Origin: Ruminococcus sp. UBA4275
Lineage (GTDB): Bacteria; Bacillota; Clostridia; Oscillospirales; Ruminococcaceae
Length of the DNA: 9,664 nucleotides
NCBI GenBank assembly: GCA_002395085.1
Contig: DGVV01000006.1
Span: 1-9,664, forward strand
Direction: 5' to 3'
Positions within the stretch are counted from its first letter, which is position 1. Each line of letters starts with the position of its first letter. The notes beneath the pieces are model-generated. The model ran no database searches and had not been told where the DNA came from. It saw nothing but the letters and a program-made list of their open reading frames with translations. Made by a program: the position numbers and the translations under genes. Below are positions 1-6,203 of this stretch, in pieces.

Positions 1-44
1 AGCGCCCCATTATAATCATCGCGCAGCGATACCTTTATCGACAA
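1..44 (-). CDS. Possible 5' end of a further minus-strand gene (partial, cut by window edge)
   Basis: After the histidine kinase stop, one minus-strand frame stays open to the window edge. It could begin at a TTG at 44-42, eight bases after a GAGAGG ribosome-binding-like sequence, or at a GTG at 53-51. From the TTG it would read MSIKVSLRDDYNGA. About 14 codons are too few to recognise a family, and being open over so short a distance means little. It is listed because the gene after a two-component pair is often that pair's target, and the short gap would fit one operon. Both the existence and the start of this gene are uncertain. Confidence 0.2.
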   Translation of the reverse strand, partial: MSIKVSLRDDYNGA

Positions 45-48
45 GCTG

Positions 49-73
49 AGCACCTCTCGTTCAGAGAGATGCT
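49..73 (-). terminator. Weak hairpin at the end of the histidine kinase gene
   Basis: Read on the minus strand, AGCATCTCTC and GAGAGGTGCT can pair over 10 bp with one G-T wobble around a 5-base loop that contains the kinase stop codon. No T-run follows on the minus strand, so it does not look like a normal intrinsic terminator. It could be an mRNA 3' structure or an intercistronic hairpin. Confidence 0.25.
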
Positions 74-1446
74 TTCTCAGATCCGGTGTCCGCCGGTTTT
101 GCCGGAAACTCCACCGTAAAAAGAACGCCGTCCGGCGTGTTTTCGATGCGGTATGCCATGTGATACAGGTCCAGAATTGTCGCCGTAATATACAGTCCCA
201 GCCCGCTACTGTGTTTTGCGGCAGGGTCTGCGCGGTAAAATGCTTCAAACAGATGCGGCAGATGTTCTGCGCCGATCTGCGACGGTGTATTCTCCACCGT
301 CAGAAGCGCACCCGCATCGGTCTGCTGCAATTTCACATCAACCGCACCCTGTGCAGGCGTATGTGCAACCGCATTGCCGAGGATATTTCCAAGTGCCTTT
401 TTCAGCAGCATCGGTTCAGCAAATACCGTTTGCATCGGTGCAAGATCTGTATGAAATGTGATGTGTTTTTCCGTGGCGTAGGCAGCATGATCTTCCGCCA
501 ATTCCAGCAGTGTTTCACTCAGATTCATTTCCGGTGCAGGGCGGCTGTCGGTCATATCCAGATGCGAAACCAGCAGAATCTCGCGGATAAAATCATTGAG
601 GGACTGCATGATCTCCGCGCAGCGCGCCAGATATTTCTCATGATCGCGGTAAACACCAATGTTTGCCTGCATCCCCTCAAGCTGCCCGATGACAATGGCT
701 ACCGGTGTTTTCAGTTCATGCGTCACGCCGGATAGAAACAGCATTCGCCGGCGTTCCCGTTCTTTTTCCAGTGCAATTTCATCCTGCAAGGTCTGATTGC
801 GGCCGTTGAGTTCCGCCAGTGCTGCCCGCAGCTTATCCGAAAGAAGATTCAGATTTTCGGAGAGGACACCGATTTCATCCCCGCGGACATCCGGACAGTA
901 CCAGCTGAAATCGAGTTCCGCCATGTGCTTTGCAATCCTGCTGACACGGCGTATCGGCTGTACTGCCCATGCGGAAAACAGCTTCGCAAACAGCAGCGAA
1001 ACCAGTAAAGTTATCGCGATCAAAAACGGAATACTCCTGTAAAATGCCTGCCGCCATTGCACCAGGCGCAGCGATTCGGGGGATACTGCCAGAAAGTATT
1101 CCGCGGATTCTCCGGCAAACCGGAACGGGTATTCTGCGGTATTATCCGGCAGAGTCATCTCCATCGGCTGCCGCGTGATAGGGTCAAGCACTGTGCGGTC
1201 ATCCGCCATCAGGAACAACTCCGCACCGGTCTCCCGTTCAAACGCGCGCATACAGGGAATGGCATCAGCAAAAGCGGATTCCCGCAGCGTACTGACCAGT
1301 TCCTCTGATTTTTTCTGAAGCTGACTGCCCTGCTGCCAGACACCGGAATCCGGAAACACGATACCGCACAGCAGCAGACCGCCGGCAATCACAATTACCG
1401 GAATCCACATAACTGCGAAAAAAAATCTGCGTGTTAACGAATTCAT
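61..1446 (-). CDS. Sensor histidine kinase, VanS-like, two transmembrane segments
   Basis: 461-residue membrane histidine kinase, expected to autophosphorylate and pass phosphate to the regulator encoded just upstream. Visible order: transmembrane segment about 9-30; extracytoplasmic sensor region about 31-135 with no recognised ligand domain; second transmembrane segment about 138-158; HAMP linker about 160-210; a charged coiled segment to about 235; H-box with LSGVTHELKTP, phospho-acceptor His243; N-box around ALGNILGNA, Asn358; a G1 region (VENTPSQIG, about 384-392) with Asn where many kinases have Asp, as is common in VanS-like proteins; and G2 SGLGLYI about 414-420. The ATG at 1446-1444 overlaps the regulator's TGA as ATGA, so translational coupling is likely. 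The length is normal and the core motifs look intact. The signal it senses cannot be read from the sequence. Confidence 0.93.
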   Translation of the reverse strand: MNSLTRRFFFAVMWIPVIVIAGGLLLCGIVFPDSGVWQQGSQLQKKSEELVSTLRESAFADAIPCMRAFERETGAELFLMADDRTVLDPITRQPMEMTLPDNTAEYPFRFAGESAEYFLAVSPESLRLVQWRQAFYRSIPFLIAITLLVSLLFAKLFSAWAVQPIRRVSRIAKHMAELDFSWYCPDVRGDEIGVLSENLNLLSDKLRAALAELNGRNQTLQDEIALEKERERRRMLFLSGVTHELKTPVAIVIGQLEGMQANIGVYRDHEKYLARCAEIMQSLNDFIREILLVSHLDMTDSRPAPEMNLSETLLELAEDHAAYATEKHITFHTDLAPMQTVFAEPMLLKKALGNILGNAVAHTPAQGAVDVKLQQTDAGALLTVENTPSQIGAEHLPHLFEAFYRADPAAKHSSGLGLYITATILDLYHMAYRIENTPDGVLFTVEFPAKPADTGSEKASL

Positions 1447-2117
1447 TGCGGCTGCCCCGCAGTCATCCGGTAGCCAACGCCGCGCACCGTCTCGATGCAG
1501 CAGGCATCCCCAAGTTTTTTTCGCAGATTCTTCATGTGCGTATCCACAATGCGGGTGTCGCCGTAGTAATCATACCCCCAAAGCTTTTGCAGCAGATGGG
1601 TACGTTTCACAACCGAACCGGAAGCACGCATCAGTTCCAGCAGGATTTCGTATTCCCGCAGTGTCAGTTCGCAGACCTTGCCGTCAGCAAGCACCTGATA
1701 GCTGCTGAGATTCACCGTCACGCCGCCGACCTGCAGGGCATCCGGTTCTTGTTTCCGGCTTCTGCGCAGCACCGCCTCCACCTTCCTGACCAACAGCGGC
1801 ATTGAGACGGGTTTTGTGATATAATCGTCGATTTTCAGCGCATATCCGGCAAGCTGATGAGCTTCATCATCCAGCGCAGTCAGCATAATAACCGGCACAT
1901 CCCGATGCTGTTTGAGTTCCGCGCACAGCCCGAAACCGTCTGTATCACCCGGCAGCATGACATCCAGCAGATACAAGTCAAAATCTGCATCTGCCGAAAG
2001 CTGCCGTGCCGTTTCCGCACAGTCAGCCGCAGAAACCGTATGACCGGCATGAATCAGAAATGTGGTCAGCAATTCCTGAAAGTCCGGATTATCCTCTACA
2101 ACAAGAATATTCGCCGT
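1443..2117 (-). CDS. OmpR/VanR-family response regulator with apparent ACG start
   Basis: DNA-binding response regulator of about 224 residues, partner of the downstream kinase. Receiver domain about 1-115: acidic pair Glu8-Asp9 in ILVVEDN, phospho-acceptor Asp52 in LLDVMLPG, Thr80 and Lys102 (YITKP). The C-terminal winged helix, about 130-222, contains LTLREYEILL and TRIVDTHMKNLRKKLG and ends in VRGVGYRM, as in OmpR/PhoB/VanR. Start choice: the first ordinary start codon in frame is a TTG at 2072-2070, but that would remove the Glu8-Asp9 pair and the first beta strand, which the fold needs. Upstream, AAAGGAGGGG lies seven bases past its GGAGG core from an ACG at 2117-2115, and an in-frame TAG follows shortly upstream. 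ACG is therefore taken as the start, read as Met or reflecting a T-to-C base error or mutation. Promoter at 2141-2169. Confidence 0.88.
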   Translation of the reverse strand, partial: TANILVVEDNPDFQELLTTFLIHAGHTVSAADCAETARQLSADADFDLYLLDVMLPGDTDGFGLCAELKQHRDVPVIMLTALDDEAHQLAGYALKIDDYITKPVSMPLLVRKVEAVLRRSRKQEPDALQVGGVTVNLSSYQVLADGKVCELTLREYEILLELMRASGSVVKRTHLLQKLWGYDYYGDTRIVDTHMKNLRKKLGDACCIETVRGVGYRMTAGQPQ

Positions 2118-2140
2118 AAGAACCCCTCCTTTGCCCGTCT

Positions 2141-2169
2141 ATTATACCATATCACAGGAAAAAGTTCAA
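2141..2169 (-). promoter_or_regulatory. Promoter of the two-component operon
   Basis: Minus-strand TTGAAC (2169-2164), a 17-base spacer and a perfect TATAAT (2146-2141). Transcription would begin about 15-20 bases before the ribosome binding site, giving a short leader with the GGAGGGG sequence at about 2122-2128. The -10 box is consensus; the -35 matches four of six bases. Confidence 0.7.
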
Positions 2170-2258
2170 TGGAAAGGAAGGAAAAATCCACTCGTATGCC
2201 GCTTGATATGAAATATGGAGGTCGGCACTGACGCCTTACCCCATAGGAATAGCCGTTA

Positions 2259-3230
2259 TTACCCGCTGATTTCTCTCTCCACAGCAAACCCCATTTCCTC
2301 CAGCATTGTCACATCATCCAGAATGCCGTTGCCGGATGTCGTCAGCATATCACCGGTGATTGCCGCATTTGCACCGCCGGCAAACGCCTGTCTGCCGCAT
2401 TCCGTCAGCAAATCCCGCCCCGCAGCAAGCCGGATATCCGCTTCCGGCAGCAAATACCGGAACATCGCCACTGTCCGCAGAATCTCCTCCTCCGTCAGCC
2501 GTTCCAGTGATTCCAGAGGCGTTCCTGCTATCGGAATCAGCGCGTTGACCGGAACAGAACGCACCCCCAGTTCAGCAAGTGTCAGCGCCATATCCAGCCT
2601 GTCCGCCATCGTTTCTCCCATGCCGATGATTCCGCCCGAACAGACTTCCATTCCGGCTGCTTTTGCACGTTTGATGCAGGCGATTTTATCATCAAATGTA
2701 TGTGTTGTGCAGATGTGCGGGAAATACCGGCGCGATGTCTCCAGATTACAGTGATACCGGCTGACACCTGCTGCTTTCAGCTTTGCAAACTGTTCCGCCG
2801 TCAGCAAACCGTGTGAGCCGCAAAGTGCCGTACCGCAGTTCTCCCGCAGAAATCGGTATGCCGCAAGCGCCTTTTCAAAATCCGCGCCGGAAAGCGTCCG
2901 TCCGGCGGTCACAATGGAAAAGCGTGTCACACCGCGTTCTTCATTGTGACGGCATTCCGCAAGAATCTCTGCCTCACTGAGAAACCCGTATTCGCTGATG
3001 CCAGTGCAATGCCGTGCAGACTGCGCACAGAACTTGCAGTCCTCCGAACAGCGGCCGCTTCTGCCGTTGATGATGCTGCAAAGGTCGGCACGGTTTCCGC
3101 AGAATGCCGCCCGCAAACGGTTCGCACCTTCCAGAAGTCCGGTTGTCGGGGCAGAAAGCAGCAAATTCTCCTCCCCGCGCCGGATGCGGCGTCCGGCAAG
3201 AATCTCCTCTGTCAGCGTCAATATATCCAT
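2259..3230 (-). CDS. bioB: Biotin synthase BioB, radical SAM enzyme, Clostridia type
   Basis: 323-residue radical SAM enzyme inserting sulfur into dethiobiotin to make biotin. Seen: the CSEDCKFC motif (Cys61, Cys65, Cys68) for the SAM-binding [4Fe-4S] cluster, then YHCNLETS (159-166), CSGGIIGMGET (197-207), VNALIPIAGTPLE and IRLAAGRD (Arg267), matching BioB across its length. ATG 3230-3228 is preferred over a start 13 codons upstream because AAGGAG lies nine bases before it. Odd point: by alignment from memory to E. coli BioB, the Cys97 ligand of the auxiliary [2Fe-2S] cluster is Ser105 here (TRFSIVTAG), while Cys128 and Cys188 equivalents (Cys137, Cys197) remain. Extra cysteines occur at 161 and 174. 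This fits the type II biotin synthases of anaerobes, reported to use a different auxiliary cluster. No other biotin gene is in the window, so the cell may import dethiobiotin or make it elsewhere. No clear terminator was found downstream. Confidence 0.93.
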   Translation of the reverse strand: MDILTLTEEILAGRRIRRGEENLLLSAPTTGLLEGANRLRAAFCGNRADLCSIINGRSGRCSEDCKFCAQSARHCTGISEYGFLSEAEILAECRHNEERGVTRFSIVTAGRTLSGADFEKALAAYRFLRENCGTALCGSHGLLTAEQFAKLKAAGVSRYHCNLETSRRYFPHICTTHTFDDKIACIKRAKAAGMEVCSGGIIGMGETMADRLDMALTLAELGVRSVPVNALIPIAGTPLESLERLTEEEILRTVAMFRYLLPEADIRLAAGRDLLTECGRQAFAGGANAAITGDMLTTSGNGILDDVTMLEEMGFAVEREISG

Positions 3231-3301
3231 CGTCACGCACTCCTTATTCATGTATCGGTATCCGTACAAAATGCAAATCCGCTTTTGTGCGGAACGGGTT
3301 T

Positions 3302-3330
3302 ATTATAGCACGTTTCTGTCGGATTGTCAA
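3302..3330 (-). promoter_or_regulatory. Consensus promoter of bioB, with leader hairpin
   Basis: Minus-strand TTGACA (3330-3325), 17-base spacer, TATAAT (3307-3302): perfect in both boxes and preceded by TG one base before the -10 (TGCTATAAT, extended -10). The leader of roughly 65 bases contains a small hairpin, TCCGC/GCGGA with a six-base loop, at 3278-3293. No BirA-type dyad (GTTAAC half sites) was seen over or near the promoter, so biotin control is not evident from sequence. Confidence 0.85.
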
Positions 3331-3360
3331 CTTATCTTTGCTAATAGGGTGACGTTTCGC

Positions 3361-3417
3361 AGAAAACAAAACCGGTGAACTCTCCGCAGACAGTTCACCG
3401 GTCAGCTTTTGTTTTCT
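3361..3417 (-). terminator. Strong intrinsic terminator after the methyltransferase remnant
   Basis: CCGGTGAACT (3372-3381) and AGTTCACCGG (3392-3401) form a perfect 10-bp stem with a 10-base loop. Flanking AGAAAACAAAA (3361-3371) and TTTTGTTTTCT (3407-3417) are also complementary, separated from the stem on one side by TCAGC. On the minus strand the stem runs directly into TTTTGTTTTCT, a good terminator tail. It overlaps the last codons of the remnant gene. The A-rich and T-rich arms mean it could act in both directions and shield bioB from read-through. Confidence 0.85.
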
Positions 3418-3806
3418 GTGCAATGACAATCGGCTGATAAAAACCGGTTTCCTCCGGCATTTTCCAGCAAACATTTCCGCAGCCGTTTGCCAGCAGAATT
3501 TCCGTCAATTCGCTCCTGCGAACCGCCCTGTATTCGCATTCATACTTGCTGACACGCAGCGTCTGTGCATCCTCAATGATGTACTGCACAAGATGATAAT
3601 TGTCCTGCTTCCAATTCCATGTCTGAAAACAGACGCGCTGCCCCTGCGCCGTCTGATGAATAAATGTGCGACGACTCATCAAACCCGTACACCTGAAAAA
3701 TCCGGTTCAGAATGGCAGCCTGTTCGTGCGCAGCGGCATCCCAGTCCGGATACAGCTTGTCATACTGCTGTGCCAGATTATCATAGAATTCCTGTACAAT
3801 ATCCAT
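3395..3806 (-). pseudogene. SAM-dependent methyltransferase remnant, cofactor domain deleted and frame shifted
   Basis: Two pieces of one class I methyltransferase remain. The N-terminal piece, from ATG 3806 behind GGAG, contains EFYDNLAQQYDKLYPDW and LNRIFQVYGFDESS, the usual beginning of small glycine/sarcosine-type methyltransferases. The C-terminal piece lies in another frame, from about 3675 to the stop at 3395: FIHQTAQGQRVCFQTWNW, YECEYRAVRRSELTEILL, and PEETGFYQPIVIA. The family's Rossmann core, with the glycine-rich SAM loop and following acidic residues, is absent. Family proteins are about 245 residues, while only about 137 codons remain, so roughly 100-110 codons were lost at a junction near 3650-3672. 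Translation from the ATG would leave the C-terminal frame and give a 77-residue product. Catalysis is not expected. The gene starts 32 bases after the nitroreductase and probably shared its transcript. Otherwise well-preserved coding suggests a recent deletion, or an assembly error. Confidence 0.85.
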
Positions 3807-3838
3807 CCGATTTTCTCCGCATTTACATCATATACATA

Positions 3839-4621
3839 TCAGATCACAACAGTCGCAATATATTCCGTATCTGCATTCTTGCTGAGTTCCGGTTCATCAA
3901 ATTGCAGCGTACCGTTTGTCACGCTCATAAAATGGCAGATCGCAATGCCCAGATCCACTTTCTGTATATCCATTCCTTCATGCCGCAGCGAATGCTTTAC
4001 ATAAAAATGAAACGCATTCTTGCGCCGCACAATCCGCCACGGCTGCTTATTGACAGCAGATGGCGCAAGCTGCACGGCTTCCAGCGCATCCTGTACAATT
4101 TTCTCATCCATCTGCATGGAAATCGAAAAATCGACACTGTAAAACATCTGAAGCGCATCCAGACGCTTATCGGCGCGAAGACCTGCGCGCATCGCAGTCT
4201 CTTTCAGCGAACGCTTCTTTGCGGGATACCCCAGCGGACTCACGCAAGGCATCATTTCGCCTTCTTTGACCTGTGCTGCCTGTTCAAAGCGTTCACGCTT
4301 CATTGTGCCGCCAATCCATGTCGTACCGATGCCCAGCGACCACGCATACAGCACCAGCTTTTCAAATGAATATCCGAACGCCTCCTCACAGTACGGCACT
4401 TTCGGGACTTTCCCGGTAATATAAAGCTGTTCGCCCTGAATAACCGGACTCGACAACCCATGTTCCTTTGCATCCAGCAAAACAAATTCCACCGGAATAC
4501 CAAAGGGATTTGTAATCGTCTGCGTATACTGCATCAGCTTTTCGCGGTCAGCATCTGAGAGCGCCCTGCCGTCAAACGTGCGGACACTTTTCCGCGTCCG
4601 GACCAGATCCATGATTTCCAT
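3839..4621 (-). CDS. Nitroreductase-like flavoprotein, two-lobed (TM1586 type)
   Basis: 260 residues. The N-terminal MDLVRTRKSVRTFDG (4-18) is the Arg-rich FMN-phosphate binding stretch of nitroreductases. YSFEKLVLYAWSLGIGTTWIGG (about 84-105) matches the central helix and following glycine segment. A second half holds LAPSAVNKQPWR (185-196) and a C-terminal DLGIAICHF (223-231), as in the tandem, pseudo-dimeric nitroreductase family (PF14512-like) common in Clostridia. Likely a cytoplasmic FMN oxidoreductase; the substrate is unknown. ATG 4621-4619 is chosen because AAAGGAGG lies six bases before it; an in-frame start 11 codons upstream has no such site. A likely promoter is at 4691-4719. The next gene, a broken methyltransferase, follows after 32 bases. 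Confidence 0.85.
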   Translation of the reverse strand: MEIMDLVRTRKSVRTFDGRALSDADREKLMQYTQTITNPFGIPVEFVLLDAKEHGLSSPVIQGEQLYITGKVPKVPYCEEAFGYSFEKLVLYAWSLGIGTTWIGGTMKRERFEQAAQVKEGEMMPCVSPLGYPAKKRSLKETAMRAGLRADKRLDALQMFYSVDFSISMQMDEKIVQDALEAVQLAPSAVNKQPWRIVRRKNAFHFYVKHSLRHEGMDIQKVDLGIAICHFMSVTNGTLQFDEPELSKNADTEYIATVVI

Positions 4622-4690
4622 ACCGTTCCTCCTTTTCCAAACAGCAAACTGCACACGGGCTGCGCAGACAGCTTCCGGCAGCTTACGTAT

Positions 4691-4719
4691 ATTGTATCAC
4701 AAAAAAAGCTGAAAGTCCA
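4691..4719 (-). promoter_or_regulatory. Likely promoter of the nitroreductase gene
   Basis: Minus-strand TGGACT (4719-4714), 17-base spacer and TACAAT (4696-4691). The -35 matches four and the -10 five of six consensus bases. A run of seven T lies in the spacer. It gives a leader of about 60 bases before the ribosome binding site. Confidence 0.55.
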
Positions 4720-4975
4720 TATTCGCGCGCATTTTTTCCTGAAAGACAATGCAGTTTTTTGCAGATTCTCTGAATCCGCACTCGCAATTTCACGCAGATA
4801 TAAAAAAGGTTTTCCGTAACAGAATCCATCGCGCACGTCTCTGCAAAATCGACACAAATATTTTTCATCTGCACATTTCCGGAGCGATTCGTGCGTGAAA
4901 ATTGTCCGATTTTTCTTGATCGGGACGGGAATGGACAAATTGCACGTTTTTTTCAGGCAGATGCAAAAAAACTGC
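4720..4975. other. AT-rich divergent intergenic stretch with small dyads, no gene recognised
   Basis: Together with the flanking leaders this is a 433-base gap (4622-5054) between divergent genes. Short open frames here lack ribosome binding sites and resemble nothing. Two overlapping dyads lie at 4902-4938: TTGTCC (4902-4907) pairs with GGACAA (4933-4938), or GTCCGAT (4904-4910) pairs with ATCGGGAC (4919-4926) with one bulged G. The two pairings exclude each other. A GATTC-TCT-GAATC hairpin lies near 4764-4776. These could be operator sites upstream of the DUF6465-like promoter; no function can be assigned. Confidence 0.4.
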
Positions 4976-5004
4976 TTGACATCCGAACAAATTTGTGCTA
5001 TAAT
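4976..5004 (+). promoter_or_regulatory. Consensus promoter of the DUF6465-like gene
   Basis: TTGACA (4976-4981), 17-base spacer, TATAAT (4999-5004), with TG one base before the -10 (TGCTATAAT). Both boxes are perfect. The spacer starts TCCGAACA and ends TTTGTGC, resembling the bioB promoter spacer (ATCCGACA...GTGC). High expression is expected. Confidence 0.87.
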
Positions 5005-5054
5005 TGTCGCAGCGGGAAACCGCATTACAACACACGGAAAGGATGTGATTTCAA

Positions 5055-5348
5055 ATGGCAGAAAAGAAGATGAAGGCAGCAGCAGAAACGGCTCCGGCAG
5101 CAGAGAAGAAGGCGGCCGCTAAGAAGCCCGCTGCAAAGAAGGCTGAGCCGGTCATCAAGACCATTCTCCAGATCGACGGCAAGGATATTGATGTCAGCAC
5201 CGTCGCTGCTGATGCACTCAAGGCTTACAAGGCTGTGCATAAAAGAAAGGTTGTCAATGAATTCGTCGTGTATGTGAAGCCGGAGGATAACGCGGCTTAT
5301 TATACCGTCAACGGCGAGGGCAATGACGAATTCAAGGTCGAGCTGTAA
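5055..5348 (+). CDS. Small Lys/Ala-rich protein, DUF6465-like
   Basis: 97 residues of unknown function. Residues 1-30 are a disordered Lys/Ala tail (EKKAAAKKPAAKKAE), reminiscent of nucleic-acid-binding tails. Residues 33-97 form a compact domain with IKTILQIDGKDIDV, FVVYVKPEDNAAYYTVNG and a C-terminal FKVEL, which I recall as the DUF6465 pattern of Firmicutes proteins. No signal peptide or membrane segment. ATG 5055 follows an AAAGGA site. Its own consensus promoter (4976-5004) and terminator (5386-5425) make it a single-gene unit, probably abundant. The domain name is from memory; DNA or RNA binding is only inferred from the basic tail. Confidence 0.8.
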   Translation: MAEKKMKAAAETAPAAEKKAAAKKPAAKKAEPVIKTILQIDGKDIDVSTVAADALKAYKAVHKRKVVNEFVVYVKPEDNAAYYTVNGEGNDEFKVEL

Positions 5349-5385
5349 TGTCAGTTCTTTTTTGAGAATGACACATCGAATGCGG

Positions 5386-5425
5386 AAAGGACACATCAGC
5401 GCGGTGTGCCCTTTTCTGTTTTTTT
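5386..5425 (+). terminator. Intrinsic terminator of the DUF6465-like gene
   Basis: AAAGGACACA (5386-5395) pairs with TGTGCCCTTT (5405-5414) with one A-C mismatch and a nine-base loop, followed by TCTGTTTTTTT. The T-run abuts the AAAGGAG ribosome binding site of the next gene (start 5442). A weaker dyad, TGTCA/TGACA with TTCT/AGAA inside, precedes it at about 5350-5374. Confidence 0.78.
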
Positions 5426-5441
5426 ATAAAGGAGTCGCTGT

Positions 5442-6185
5442 ATGGATCACACCGCCGCACTGTACAATCTGCTCGCTGCTGAACTCAACTGCAATCCCGA
5501 TATTTTCCGGCAGGGCGGACTGCATATCACAGAAGCAAAATGCAGTACCGGTAAACGCAAATATGTACCGGATAAACCATTCTTTCAAATGTGTACCACC
5601 GGTGCCTGCACAGTCATTTCAGCAGACAGCCGGCTGATGGATTTCCTTTCAAGATTCACTGCCGGTATGCCGCCTTACAAATTGTTTCAGTATCCGCGCC
5701 TGAAACGGCTGGAAGCGGAACTTGCATGGTACGGCTATGAACTGGGTGAGACAGCACATATGTATCTGCTGCACGATACCCCTGCTCCGCAGGGCAGTCT
5801 GCCGGTGCAATGGTATCATGACCGCGAAATAGACCGCTTCTACGGCGATCCCCGTTTCCGGCACGCGATCTGTCCGCGGTATCTGCCGGAGCGTCCGGAT
5901 ACCATCGCGGTCTGCGCTGTGGACGGTGACGAAATTCTCGGTATGGCTGGCTGTTCCCGCGATGCGGAAGGCTGGGAACAAATCGGAATTGACGTGCTGC
6001 CGGAACACCGCGGAAAGGGCATTGCACCATATCTGGTTGCGCTGCTGCGCGATGAAATCCTGCGCCGCGGCGAAATCCCGTTTTACGGAACTGCCGGCGC
6101 AAATATTGCCTCTCAGCACGTCGCCCGTAAATGCGGCTTCTATCCGGTATGGGTGGAACTCTGGGCGGAAAGACAGGAAGACTGA
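5442..6185 (+). CDS. GNAT-family N-acetyltransferase
   Basis: 247 residues. The C-terminal GNAT domain, about 150-240, shows GIDVLPEHRGKGIAPYLVALL (182-202) with the acetyl-CoA pyrophosphate loop Arg190-Gly-Lys-Gly193, preceded by the strand AVCAVDGDEILGMAGC (156-171) and followed by GTAGANIASQHVARKCGF (216-233), the usual C-terminal part of the fold. Residues 1-140 are a less conserved N-terminal domain, as in two-domain acetyltransferases of Clostridia. Expected to acetylate an amine of unknown identity in the cytoplasm. ATG 5442 has AAAGGAG seven bases upstream. First gene of a close-packed run; no convincing separate promoter was seen in the short gap after the preceding terminator, so read-through may contribute. 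Confidence 0.88.
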   Translation: MDHTAALYNLLAAELNCNPDIFRQGGLHITEAKCSTGKRKYVPDKPFFQMCTTGACTVISADSRLMDFLSRFTAGMPPYKLFQYPRLKRLEAELAWYGYELGETAHMYLLHDTPAPQGSLPVQWYHDREIDRFYGDPRFRHAICPRYLPERPDTIAVCAVDGDEILGMAGCSRDAEGWEQIGIDVLPEHRGKGIAPYLVALLRDEILRRGEIPFYGTAGANIASQHVARKCGFYPVWVELWAERQED

Positions 6186-6203
6186 CAGGAGGATCTGATC
6201 CCT

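Noticed and set aside
2170..2232. Plus-strand 20-codon frame (MERKEKSTRMPLDMKYGGRH)
   Set aside because: Tempting as a leader peptide, but there is no good ribosome binding site and no promoter or gene on that strand for it to control.
3231..3330. BirA (biotin repressor) operator before bioB
   Set aside because: No GTTAAC-type half sites with the expected spacing were found around the promoter or leader.
3593..4369. Long plus-strand open frame (258 codons) opposite the nitroreductase and methyltransferase remnant
   Set aside because: It is antisense to clear family matches, lacks a ribosome binding site and has an implausible His/Arg/Cys-rich composition.
4683..4874. Minus-strand 63-codon frame in the divergent intergenic region
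   Set aside because: No ribosome binding site, Cys/Arg-rich composition without a recognisable pattern, and it runs into the nitroreductase promoter.
5349..5441. TPP riboswitch ahead of the run containing thiN
   Set aside because: The conserved riboswitch core sequences were not seen here or in the short gaps further down; the gap is filled by a terminator.
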